A DNA stretch of 14,977 bases, from positions 1 to 14,977 of the forward strand of contig CAZWZF010000082.1 of assembly GCA_964638715.1 (NCBI GenBank), in the 5' to 3' direction. The translations under genes and the position numbers were made by a program. The notes under the pieces are model-generated. The model was not told the origin of the DNA. It did not search any database and worked only from the letters and a program-made list of their open reading frames with translations. This DNA is from JBAXQQ01 sp037131695. GTDB lineage: Bacteria > Armatimonadota > Hebobacteria > CAIYQO01. Below are positions 4,772 to 12,593 of the stretch, in pieces. Numbering within the stretch: position 1 is the first letter of the stretch; each line of letters starts with the position of its first letter.

Positions 4772-6889
4772 TCACTCTTCACTTTCTCTCTTCACTCCCT
4801 CGTCCAAATGCCAAATTCTCGTATCACCACGCTGCAAATCGAGTTTTATTTCACTTACAATTCCCAAATCATCGCCATATATTGCGTCAACAATATGTCG
4901 CATCCGCGGTAGACTGATTATGCGTTCCCCATCACCGGTCGCGTGAACTGCCAGCAAACCTTCATTTGCCATTACCTGGCTGCCATCAGTCATGTAGCGA
5001 TGAGCACCTGCTTGTTCTGCAAAATACCCAAGCAGTGGTGCGGGCAATCCCGGCACACCGCTCCAAATTGATATCCAGTTATCTTGCCGTTTGCGCACTA
5101 ACGCCGGGCAATATTGCCTTTCCAGCCAGCCAATAGTATCAGCATCCGGGTCGTCAGCATATAAAATCGGCGAAATTTCTTTGTCTGTGCCCCATGAAAA
5201 TTGTGTTTCATGCAATACAGTTTCACCCCGGCATGGTCCGCCATGAGGGTAAGTTTTCAGGTTTATGCCGGTTAGCTGACTGGTCAATTCAACATCCAAC
5301 CGTTTGCCGTCACTGATTCCCTGGCCATGCAGGAAAATCAATGTTTTGCCGTCGCGCATTAGAATCCGTTTCATTAATTCTTTTTCTGCATCATCAAGCC
5401 ACAGGCAGCCGGCAACAATAATCATTTTCCACCGGGAAGCATCGCCATTTTGTTCTGCCAATGCCAAATCCGCTACCCGCACAAAATCTACCGGTGTACC
5501 AATCCGCATTAATTCGGTCTGCTGCCGCGGCCATAAGATATCAATCAAAGCGTCATCCTGCTTTAAAATGCGAAAAGATTCTTCATTGGTTAAAAATGCT
5601 ATTTCCGCACAGGAACCACGCTGGCGGGTCAATGCAGCATCGGCAATTTGGAGCATCCCGGCAACACCGGCTTCCGTTTCATCATCGCAATACCAGTTGC
5701 CGCCATCATGGTCCATCCACCACTGGCACCCGCCATCAGCAAGCGCGCCGGATATGTTCCTGCGTAATATTTGCACAGTTTCAGTTGCATTCTGGCAGCA
5801 ATACCGCCAGGGTGTCCAATTTGCATGATGGGTAAAAGTATCATCCTCGGCATAAAAAATCTTGCCATGCAGACGAATAGAGGCGGCTAAATCATGGTGG
5901 CTGTAAACCCCGCCCGGATTACGGTGAATATACGCCAGCGGAGTACATATAACATCAATATTCGGCGAGTTAAGCACCGGGTTAAGATCGCTGAATCCAG
6001 TATTGCACGCGCCATAGGCTGATCCATAAGGCCAGATGTGATATCCGTGAAATGCGGAAATCAACTTAGTGCTGGCTACTTCATTTAAAGCATTTCTCGT
6101 CGCTGTCGCCAATTCCGCCAGCGCATCCGCCTGGGTATAACCATGAAAGTTCAGCCAGTCCACCATTGAGCGTTCCTGCACTGGGTCAATTAGATGACTT
6201 GCCGGCGGCCATGTTTCGCCACGAGTGCGGTCTTGCCATGTCGGCGGCTTAGCAGTCGTGAATGTTGCATTAGGCTGATTCCAAGCGTTTTGCAGCACTG
6301 TTTCGTCACCATATTGCCCGCGCAGCCAATCGCGCCAGGCAGATATCTGCACCGGCGCATAACCGCTGACTACCGGTTTCCAGGCATACGCCCATTCGCC
6401 GCAATCGCCGGCATTTAGCTGGTACACCCAAACCTTGTCACCCCAGCGCTTTTCCATGTAACTTACAAACCGCTTCAAACGTTCAGCAGTTTCCTGTCGC
6501 CACAACTTGCTGGAATATGCCACCCGCCAACTAAATTTATCTCCATTATGCTGGTCAATATGCACCTGGACATCATCAGGATGTGCCCGCAGCCAGGCGG
6601 CAGATGGCTCTGTCCACAATCGAATCCATGCTTTCGCCTGCGGGTCGGCTTTCAACAGCACTTCAATGATACCGTCCCATGCCGATGTCGGGTCATCTCC
6701 ATCAATATCTGCCGGCCATAACGAAGTATCCACCTGAAACAGGTGAATACCGCAACGTGCAAATAATTGCCATTCTTCAATCCCGCTTTCATCCGGTGCA
6801 TGCCAAAAAGCAAGTCCATTATGCGGTTCGCCATTAACATGAATACACGGCGCACCATTATGCTGACGAATATCAATTATTGGGTTCAT
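4772..6889 (-). CDS. GH42-like (clan GH-A) beta-galactosidase-type glycoside hydrolase
   Basis: This 705-residue protein lacks a signal peptide, so it should act in the cytoplasm. Residues 1-420 look like a TIM barrel. Glu165 in NAGDCGEW sits after a beta-strand where clan GH-A enzymes have the acid/base, and Glu348 in IFYAEDDTFTHH fits the nucleophile of GH42 enzymes. Residues 427-560 (EIAFLTNEESFRIL, RIGTPVDFVRVADLAL, WKMIIVAGCLWL, MRDGKTLIFLHGQG) resemble the Rossmann-like trimerisation domain of GH42 beta-galactosidases, and a small C-terminal beta domain follows. Length is typical of GH42. A Shine-Dalgarno AAAGGA precedes the ATG by 10 bases, and the gap to the SGNH gene is only 20 bp, so both share a transcript. 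The last residues, GVKRESEE, come from a short tandem repeat. Substrate assignment as a beta-galactoside is by family only. Confidence 0.7.
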   Translation of the reverse strand: MNPIIDIRQHNGAPCIHVNGEPHNGLAFWHAPDESGIEEWQLFARCGIHLFQVDTSLWPADIDGDDPTSAWDGIIEVLLKADPQAKAWIRLWTEPSAAWLRAHPDDVQVHIDQHNGDKFSWRVAYSSKLWRQETAERLKRFVSYMEKRWGDKVWVYQLNAGDCGEWAYAWKPVVSGYAPVQISAWRDWLRGQYGDETVLQNAWNQPNATFTTAKPPTWQDRTRGETWPPASHLIDPVQERSMVDWLNFHGYTQADALAELATATRNALNEVASTKLISAFHGYHIWPYGSAYGACNTGFSDLNPVLNSPNIDVICTPLAYIHRNPGGVYSHHDLAASIRLHGKIFYAEDDTFTHHANWTPWRYCCQNATETVQILRRNISGALADGGCQWWMDHDGGNWYCDDETEAGVAGMLQIADAALTRQRGSCAEIAFLTNEESFRILKQDDALIDILWPRQQTELMRIGTPVDFVRVADLALAEQNGDASRWKMIIVAGCLWLDDAEKELMKRILMRDGKTLIFLHGQGISDGKRLDVELTSQLTGINLKTYPHGGPCRGETVLHETQFSWGTDKEISPILYADDPDADTIGWLERQYCPALVRKRQDNWISIWSGVPGLPAPLLGYFAEQAGAHRYMTDGSQVMANEGLLAVHATGDGERIISLPRMRHIVDAIYGDDLGIVSEIKLDLQRGDTRIWHLDEGVKRESEE

Positions 6890-6909
6890 AGAAAAAATGT
6901 CCTTTAATA

Positions 6910-8736
6910 TTACTTTTTCACGGTAACAATTGCCGCTTTTGAATTATCACGAAATGCGCCGCCATCAGGCTGGTTGGGTGGTAAAAATAACCGGCAGAAT
7001 GTCGCGGGTGCGCCAACGCCAGGGGCAACAACAACAGCGGATTCCAGGTAGAACTGGTCGGTTTTTTCATCTATCAGCAGCCATGACAACGGTACCAGTG
7101 CGCTTAATTCATAACCATAAGGCTGCATTAACTTCACCTGGGTCGGAAACTCTGGTGCTGGCTGGTCTTTACCACTCTCATGACCTGACGTTTTCACCCC
7201 GCCATCAGCACCAGTCGCCTGTATTACCATCTGGCGAATTATGCCATGATATCCGCGAAATTTTTCATTCTCATCGCCTGCCCAAGAACCGACTTTTGAC
7301 GCATAAACGTCAATATTGCTGCCGGACCAAACCGCCTGGTCTGCAATACACCTGCCATCATAAATGCGGACAAATACAGCGAGTGAATCGCCAGCCATCG
7401 CAAATTTAACATCGGCAGCTTTCTGGTCAAGATTCCAGCAAGTATATGCTTCTTCATCTTTCAGCGCATTTGCGACTTCATCTATTTTTAGCTGCTTTAA
7501 ACGCGGTATTTTAATTTCCCGCCGATCAGTCTGATCTTTTGATCGCGCCAGCGATGTCCAATGTTTCATGTCATTGATATCGAATCCCAGTTGTTTCAAC
7601 AGTAAATGCCCGAATACGCTGCCTCCTACTGTACCGTAATGCAGACCATCCGCCATCCAGCCCAACTGTTCGGCGGGACGCGAGTGGCTGCCCATCAACA
7701 CCCGCCAGTCCCAAAATGCGCATTTTTTGTCAGCCGCAATTTCTTTGATGGCATTGGCAAATTCTTCTGCCAACCCATCTTTTGTCTGCCCGGCTTCCGG
7801 GCAAGAAATAACCAGAATACCGGTGCCTGGCGAAGCATGCTGGATTTTATCAATTATTGTCGCCATAGCCTGTCGATATGTGTTAATTCGACCGTCATTA
7901 TGCATATCATTGGTGCCAAATAATATCGTCACAAGGTCAGGTTTTGTAGTTTCAAAAAACTTCTTAAACGCCTGTTCGTCAGTTGGTGATAAATGCTGCG
8001 ACATTCCCCAACCATTACCCAGTGCATATACCAATGCACCGCCAGGCATAGCATTTTCACCTTGCAATATTTTCACTCGGTCGATATCGCATCCGAATAA
8101 CACTACTTTTCCGGTGATTTTTGCTATTTTAAACTGTTCAGCCAAAAATGATTCTGATACTGCATACCCGGGTTTATCAGCGTTGCAATTTATCTTTATC
8201 CGTTCCCAATTACCGGTGAAAATTGAAAATGTTCCCAACCCCGGACCTACCTGGTAATGCACCCGCACACGATGGTTTGCGTTACCGGGAATCTGCGGAA
8301 ATTGCACATTAATTGAAGCGACGGCATCATCTGTGGATGACCAGAAACCATCCATCGCATAATATGGCGCGGGTGGCGGGGTATCGCGACCAGGAGAGGT
8401 ATCGTAATAAGTCCATTTGCCGTCATACTGGACTTCCGGCCCACGCGGTATGGGGGCACGATTTTTGTTAAAGGTATAATATCCGGTGCCATGGTCACCA
8501 TAACAACTCTGTAAAATATCCCGAATTGCCGCGCTATAAATTGGATTTTCAGTATTTGAATCGCCAAAACAAGCTATCGTCAACGGCTTTTTATTCTCAT
8601 CGGCCTGTTTAACACCTTCACGCCAACTGGCAAGGTTTTCAATGCCAATAATCGGGGGGACCGTTACTGTGTCGGCAGAAAAAGCTGACAGTGAGCAACA
8701 CAATAAAAATATTGAAATTGCCAGTAATTTATTCAT
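6910..8736 (-). CDS. Secreted SGNH/GDSL hydrolase with C-terminal CBM9-like domain
   Basis: The 608-residue precursor has a signal peptide (MNKLLAISIFLLCCSLSAFS, cleavage about residue 20). The SGNH blocks are clear: Ser60 in ACFGDSNTEN (block I), Asn276 in GTND (block III), and Asp363 and His366 in DGLHYG (block V). About 200 residues between blocks I and III form a long beta-rich insertion. Residues 420-608 (YTCWNLDQKAADVKFAMAGD, VFVRIYDGR, SGSNIDVYASKVGSWAGDEN) resemble the CBM9/DOMON-type domain seen behind secreted esterases. The enzyme probably removes acetyl or other acyl groups from a polysaccharide outside the cell or in the periplasm. AGGAG lies about 6 bases before the ATG. It follows the 1178-residue protein by 73 bp, a gap containing two strong hairpins, and precedes the GH42-like gene by 20 bp. 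Confidence 0.8.
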   Translation of the reverse strand: MNKLLAISIFLLCCSLSAFSADTVTVPPIIGIENLASWREGVKQADENKKPLTIACFGDSNTENPIYSAAIRDILQSCYGDHGTGYYTFNKNRAPIPRGPEVQYDGKWTYYDTSPGRDTPPPAPYYAMDGFWSSTDDAVASINVQFPQIPGNANHRVRVHYQVGPGLGTFSIFTGNWERIKINCNADKPGYAVSESFLAEQFKIAKITGKVVLFGCDIDRVKILQGENAMPGGALVYALGNGWGMSQHLSPTDEQAFKKFFETTKPDLVTILFGTNDMHNDGRINTYRQAMATIIDKIQHASPGTGILVISCPEAGQTKDGLAEEFANAIKEIAADKKCAFWDWRVLMGSHSRPAEQLGWMADGLHYGTVGGSVFGHLLLKQLGFDINDMKHWTSLARSKDQTDRREIKIPRLKQLKIDEVANALKDEEAYTCWNLDQKAADVKFAMAGDSLAVFVRIYDGRCIADQAVWSGSNIDVYASKVGSWAGDENEKFRGYHGIIRQMVIQATGADGGVKTSGHESGKDQPAPEFPTQVKLMQPYGYELSALVPLSWLLIDEKTDQFYLESAVVVAPGVGAPATFCRLFLPPNQPDGGAFRDNSKAAIVTVKK

Positions 8737-8755
8737 ATTTATCTCCTGAAAATCG

Positions 8756-8783
8756 GTAGAGACGCACGGCCGTGCGTCTCTAC
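8756..8783. repeat. 28-bp perfect palindrome between two operon genes
   Basis: The sequence is exactly self-complementary over 28 bp with centre at 8769/8770, beginning GTAGAGACGCACGG. It can form a cruciform or a long hairpin without a loop in RNA. It sits within the 73-bp gap between the 1178-residue protein and the SGNH hydrolase. GTAGAGACG-type palindromes are, from general familiarity, dispersed repeats in several bacterial phyla; that was not checked here. Confidence 0.8.
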
Positions 8784-8785
8784 AA

Positions 8786-8804
8786 CGTGACCGGGACGGT
8801 CACG
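8786..8804. repeat. Second hairpin adjoining the 28-bp palindrome
   Basis: CGTGACCG (8786-8793) and CGGTCACG (8797-8804) form a perfect 8-bp GC-rich stem with a 3-base loop. It begins two bases after the palindrome and ends 6 bp beyond the stop of the 1178-residue protein gene. With no U-tract it is more likely a processing or stability element, or part of a composite repeat, than a terminator. Confidence 0.65.
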
Positions 8805-8809
8805 CCACG

Positions 8810-11800
8810 TTATTTCACTGCCAAATATCGTTCGTTAACCTTTTTGGCATCTATTTTTGAATTATCAATTGATACTGCCAATGCATTCCGTTTGTCTATC
8901 TTCACTTCTTGGGCTTTAATAATATTTCCATTCATAGTAATCACAGTTTTTTTGTCCATGCCAAAAATCAAAATAGTTTGAGCGGCATCTTTATCTTCTG
9001 CCTGCTTCTCAATGAAACCAGTATCAATAGTCACTGTATTTTGCTTTGGCTGAACAGTAATAAAGCTGATGCCAAGTTTACCATCGGCGGTGACTTCAAC
9101 ACCTTTTGGCATTTGCAGTGAGAAATTATTCAGTTCTGCCAGCGGATTCGCGGCGAATACAGTACCGCTTACCGGTTCATTCTGTAATACTGCCAGTTGA
9201 CCGGCAGTACAGTGCAATATGGCATCGCCCTTAACTAAATTACCGGTACGGCTTTGAATATTAAACGGAGAATCTCTTTCAACACCGGTTGGCAGGTACG
9301 CGTCTTTTCCGTTTACGGTTTGATAAGTATACAGTTTGTCCAACGTTTCGCTTTCTTTGTAAGTGGTAAAGACACCCATCGCCAGGTTATCGCTGCCGGT
9401 CTGGCATGATACATCTACCAGATTTTTATCCGCGTTATAATTAATAGTTGTTTTAACATCTTTAATATGCTGTTGGAAAGCGGCAAAATCTTTGTATTCT
9501 GTGGTGTCGCCATACTCAATAACAAATCCGCCATACGCTTTATCAATAGTCGCAAAGTCAGAATCTTTGGTTAACGGCTGATCGCTTTGCATCATAAAGT
9601 TATCAATCACTAAAGCAGGTTTGGCACTATGACCATTCAGGTAAGTCTGTGCATCGCCTTCTCTCAATACAACTTCATCAGTGCGGCCAAGATTTGTCGA
9701 TGGCAGCGGAATGATCCCGATAAATGTCACCCCGTCTTTTATAGTTATTGACTGCAGTGCTTTCGCTTTGACCGGAAATGCTGTAATTTTCTGGTCAGCA
9801 ACATAAATTTCCCAGGTTGGCGCCGGTTTCTCATAATTATGGAAAGCAATGCTGCTTTGAATGCTGGTAATTTTTCTATTCGGATCCAACCAAGCCCATG
9901 GACTGGTGACTACCACCATTTTATTGCCTTTCTGCAATACCGCCTGGTTGCCGGATGATGACATCCAACCCGGCGCCTCGCTGACCCAGTTCGTTTTATT
10001 TACACCCATGCGAACAAACATCGTCCCAAGGTCGCGTGATGTCGCAACCTGTTTATCCTGCCGCCTCCATTGGGCTGTTATGGGAACTATGCCAGTTTGA
10101 GCATTAACGCTATACATGCCATAATTTTTGCCAAGGTATGACCGGCGCATCAGCGGTTTTTCCATGAATGAACCCCACATTTTATATGCGGCAGTCACTT
10201 CATAAGGTAATGCCTTTTCGTCTACAACATGCTGGTACCATTCTGGCGCGTAGGGGCTTTGCGTTGCCTGACGGGCAACATCAGCAGGTGGGAACTCATG
10301 GCCAAATTTCGATTCGCCTTCCGGCAAATCTTTTTCGCCAACATCAGTATATGTTCCCAGTTTGCTGATCGAATTCAACACGCTGTATAAACCATCCTGT
10401 GAAACTAACCTTAGATAAATTGCAGTACGTGATGACCCGGTGACATAACGTCGCAGACCAGGATGATAATCATCCACCAGCATCGTCATCGACTTCATCA
10501 GCATCGATTTGCCCAACATTCTATCGACAGTTTCCGGACCGAAATCTGCTACCATTTTTTGTGCTCGAATAGTAACGCCAAAGTAGTAATCGTCCAATTC
10601 TTCCTGGGTACTGCCATCAAACCATGTCCACAATTTCAACGGATAATTCGCCTGGCCGTGGCGACCGTCTTCAATGGCATTTTTCGAGTTAATAATTGCT
10701 CCACCCAGCAAAGCACCCATTGAAGCAGTATTATTAAAGTTGGTCGTTGACATGGTATAGCAATAACCGGAACGATAGAAACTTTTGTTGCCCCGCCAAT
10801 CGCCGGTCTTTGCATAATAAGTATCGTATTTGCCGCTGGCAGGATCAGGATTGGATGCTTCAGGACCGCCTACCCGATAATCGTCTGCCTGCGGATGAAT
10901 AAGAGTTCCATCAAAATTTCTAAAATCTTTCCGCTTTGCATCGGTTTCAGCAGTCACTTTATCCGGCATCAGCCAGGCAGTCCAGTAATTTTTATTCCAT
11001 TCCTGCGATACTGCCGGCATGGCATCTTTATATACAAACCATGGCAGCATGGCCGGGGCAGCTTCAAAACCAAACCACCCGCGGTATGGCTTGCCAATAG
11101 TGTGGTCAACCCAGGTTTCATATATTTTCACCGGGTCAGGACCGGGATGTTCAACTCCTTTAGAATCTTTATATTTACCATTAAATCGTCCTTTGACATA
11201 ACCTTCAACAAACTGGAACCAGAATGGTTCGTCAGCAATTGCCTCACCACCCTCAACCGCGAGCATCTCTTTTACCCGCACCCATTGCCATTCCGGCATC
11301 CACGCTGGCTTAGTCACGCTGTATTTCGCGGCAATCTTCTCTAATTCTTCTCGTGAAGGTATGAATGCTGTCGCTTTGCCGCCTTTGCCGGTTTTCTGCA
11401 AATCTTCTGCCAGCATTGGTATATCAACCGCAGGCACCAACTTGTCAATTTTCTGGGCATCAGCATTTTTACTGAAAGTAACCACCAGTTTAGGAGTATT
11501 TATGATAATCGCCCGGCAACCGGTACCAGTTCCCCATTCATACGCTCCGCTATAATAACGCGCGTCATACGTTTCCCATTTACGCACCATAAAACCGCAA
11601 TCCGCAACTGCACGTAAACGGTCGGCCAATGTATTACCAAATGATTTATCATTAATTATTGCGGTAATATCCATCGTACCATCAGGCTCTTTATAATTAA
11701 CCGACGTAGGACCAAACTGGACTGCAACAATGTCATCTTTTACATCCTGCGCTCCAAACTTAGACCAGTATCCTGCTCCTTTAATATATGCGTTGTAAGT

Positions 11801-12346
11801 CGGTCCATCATTAGCATCAGTATTCCAGGGTTTGCGTAACGCGAATGCAATCGCGTGCGAGGTCGGACGCTGGTTACGATACATGGTGTCAACACCCCAA
11901 TTAGCGCGATATAGATATCCACCCTCTGGCGGTGCCCAGTTTGTGCTGCCTTCCGGGAATAATTCCTCATCTGCAAATGGCAGCACCAAATCAATCTTTG
12001 TTATTGCGTATCCCTTGTTTATATGTTCAGCTATCTTCTCAGCAGCATCAGGAAATCGTACTAATAATGAACGGTTCATTGCATCAAATGAAATCGGTGC
12101 CGGTTTTCCCTTGCGATCATTGGGAATCCATACTGCCACACCGCCACGGTCTTTAACCACAGTGTCAACAATAGCACGCGCACCATCCTGCGACATCGGC
12201 ACTGGAGTATTCCACATTGCCCGATACCCGCAAATACCGGCGGTTTGCGGCTGGTCAAAGATAATTTTAACTTCATCAGCAGCAAAAGCAGAGACGCTGA
12301 GCATCCCAATTAACGATAGTAAAAGCGTGACAAGTGAACTTTTCAT
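8810..12346 (-). CDS. Very large secreted protein of unrecognised family, probably polysaccharide-active
   Basis: The 1178-residue precursor starts with a signal peptide (MKSSLVTLLLSLIGMLSVSAFA, cleavage about residue 22). I do not recognise the family. Residues about 110-295 resemble a DNRLRE-like beta domain (SHAIAFALRKPW, DGTMDITAIINDKSFGNTLADRLR, DCGFMVRKWETYDARYYSGAYEWG). Residues about 345-735 are rich in Trp, Tyr, Asp and His and look helical (WMPEWQWVRVKEML, PYRGWFGFEAAPAMLPWFVY, LVDDYHPGLRRYVTGSSRTA), as in alpha/alpha-toroid lyases or hydrolases. From 740 on it is beta-rich (QWRRQDKQVATSRDLGTMFV, KMVVVTSPWAWL, DGVTFIGIIPLPST), like the beta-sandwich that follows the toroid in heparinase- or hyaluronate-lyase-type enzymes. 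It heads the operon, with a GGGGAG site 6 bases before the ATG and a strong promoter with an operator-like palindrome. Catalytic residues cannot be named. Confidence 0.7.
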   Translation of the reverse strand: MKSSLVTLLLSLIGMLSVSAFAADEVKIIFDQPQTAGICGYRAMWNTPVPMSQDGARAIVDTVVKDRGGVAVWIPNDRKGKPAPISFDAMNRSLLVRFPDAAEKIAEHINKGYAITKIDLVLPFADEELFPEGSTNWAPPEGGYLYRANWGVDTMYRNQRPTSHAIAFALRKPWNTDANDGPTYNAYIKGAGYWSKFGAQDVKDDIVAVQFGPTSVNYKEPDGTMDITAIINDKSFGNTLADRLRAVADCGFMVRKWETYDARYYSGAYEWGTGTGCRAIIINTPKLVVTFSKNADAQKIDKLVPAVDIPMLAEDLQKTGKGGKATAFIPSREELEKIAAKYSVTKPAWMPEWQWVRVKEMLAVEGGEAIADEPFWFQFVEGYVKGRFNGKYKDSKGVEHPGPDPVKIYETWVDHTIGKPYRGWFGFEAAPAMLPWFVYKDAMPAVSQEWNKNYWTAWLMPDKVTAETDAKRKDFRNFDGTLIHPQADDYRVGGPEASNPDPASGKYDTYYAKTGDWRGNKSFYRSGYCYTMSTTNFNNTASMGALLGGAIINSKNAIEDGRHGQANYPLKLWTWFDGSTQEELDDYYFGVTIRAQKMVADFGPETVDRMLGKSMLMKSMTMLVDDYHPGLRRYVTGSSRTAIYLRLVSQDGLYSVLNSISKLGTYTDVGEKDLPEGESKFGHEFPPADVARQATQSPYAPEWYQHVVDEKALPYEVTAAYKMWGSFMEKPLMRRSYLGKNYGMYSVNAQTGIVPITAQWRRQDKQVATSRDLGTMFVRMGVNKTNWVSEAPGWMSSSGNQAVLQKGNKMVVVTSPWAWLDPNRKITSIQSSIAFHNYEKPAPTWEIYVADQKITAFPVKAKALQSITIKDGVTFIGIIPLPSTNLGRTDEVVLREGDAQTYLNGHSAKPALVIDNFMMQSDQPLTKDSDFATIDKAYGGFVIEYGDTTEYKDFAAFQQHIKDVKTTINYNADKNLVDVSCQTGSDNLAMGVFTTYKESETLDKLYTYQTVNGKDAYLPTGVERDSPFNIQSRTGNLVKGDAILHCTAGQLAVLQNEPVSGTVFAANPLAELNNFSLQMPKGVEVTADGKLGISFITVQPKQNTVTIDTGFIEKQAEDKDAAQTILIFGMDKKTVITMNGNIIKAQEVKIDKRNALAVSIDNSKIDAKKVNERYLAVK

Positions 12347-12400
12347 ATTATACTCCCCAAGTGCAAAGGTATGATTTTTACTTTTGACACCTTGTTTTTA

Positions 12401-12410
12401 GGAACGTTCC
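12401..12410. promoter_or_regulatory. Operator-like perfect palindrome GGAACGTTCC at the predicted transcription start
   Basis: This is a 10-bp perfect palindrome with a central CG, the layout of LacI/GalR-family half-sites. It begins at the transcription start predicted from the promoter (about 12410, minus strand), where a bound repressor would block RNA polymerase. No regulator gene is present in the window, so the protein is unknown. Confidence 0.5.
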
Positions 12411-12416
12411 ATAATT

Positions 12417-12445
12417 ATTGTAGGTTAATTGGATAATTGTGTCAA
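12417..12445 (-). promoter_or_regulatory. Near-consensus sigma-70 promoter of the 1178-residue protein operon
   Basis: On the minus strand the -35 box is TTGACA (12445-12440, 6 of 6) and the -10 box is TACAAT (12422-12417, 5 of 6), with an exact 17-bp spacer. The predicted start near 12410 gives a leader of about 64 bases ending in GGGGAG and the ATG. A 9-bp inverted repeat, GTGTCAAAA at 12439-12447 and TTTTGACAC at 12382-12390, overlaps the -35 box and the leader. Confidence 0.7.
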
Positions 12446-12465
12446 AAAAACGGTTAGCCAACAGT

Positions 12466-12565
12466 CGTATTTTTTCGATTGAAGTCGATTGAAATCGGCA
12501 GGAGTCGTAAGCAATCGATTTCATACGAGTTCGAACGATTTCTACCGATTTCGGTCGCTTTGAGT
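12466..12565. repeat. Degenerate 10-bp periodic array with CG in exact register
   Basis: CG occurs at 12466, 12476, 12486, 12496, 12506, 12516, 12526, 12536, 12546 and 12556: ten successive decamers without a slip. Five of them read CGATT. The period is close to one DNA helical turn. The array lies just upstream of the -35 box of the minus-strand promoter, filling most of the gap to the DUF4434-type gene. It also contains a long imperfect inverted repeat (12486-12501 with 12542-12557). Confidence 0.7.
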
Positions 12566-12593
12566 TTCTTGAAAATTTACTACTCTATTCTGT

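Noticed and set aside
5304..5828. Plus-strand open frame of 174 codons inside the GH42-like gene
   Set aside because: It is antisense to a well-supported enzyme, is rich in Ser, Pro, Arg and Ile as expected from a reverse-strand shadow, and shows no recognisable motif.
7727..8257. Plus-strand open frame of 176 codons within the SGNH gene
   Set aside because: The opposite strand carries clear SGNH motifs; this frame has none.
11832..12374. Plus-strand open frame of 180 codons over the 5' end of the 1178-residue protein gene
   Set aside because: It overlaps a strong signal-peptide coding region and has a low-complexity shadow-like composition.
12384..12415. Divergent plus-strand promoter (TTGACA ... 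CATAAT)
   Set aside because: The spacer would be 20 bp, and no plus-strand gene follows.
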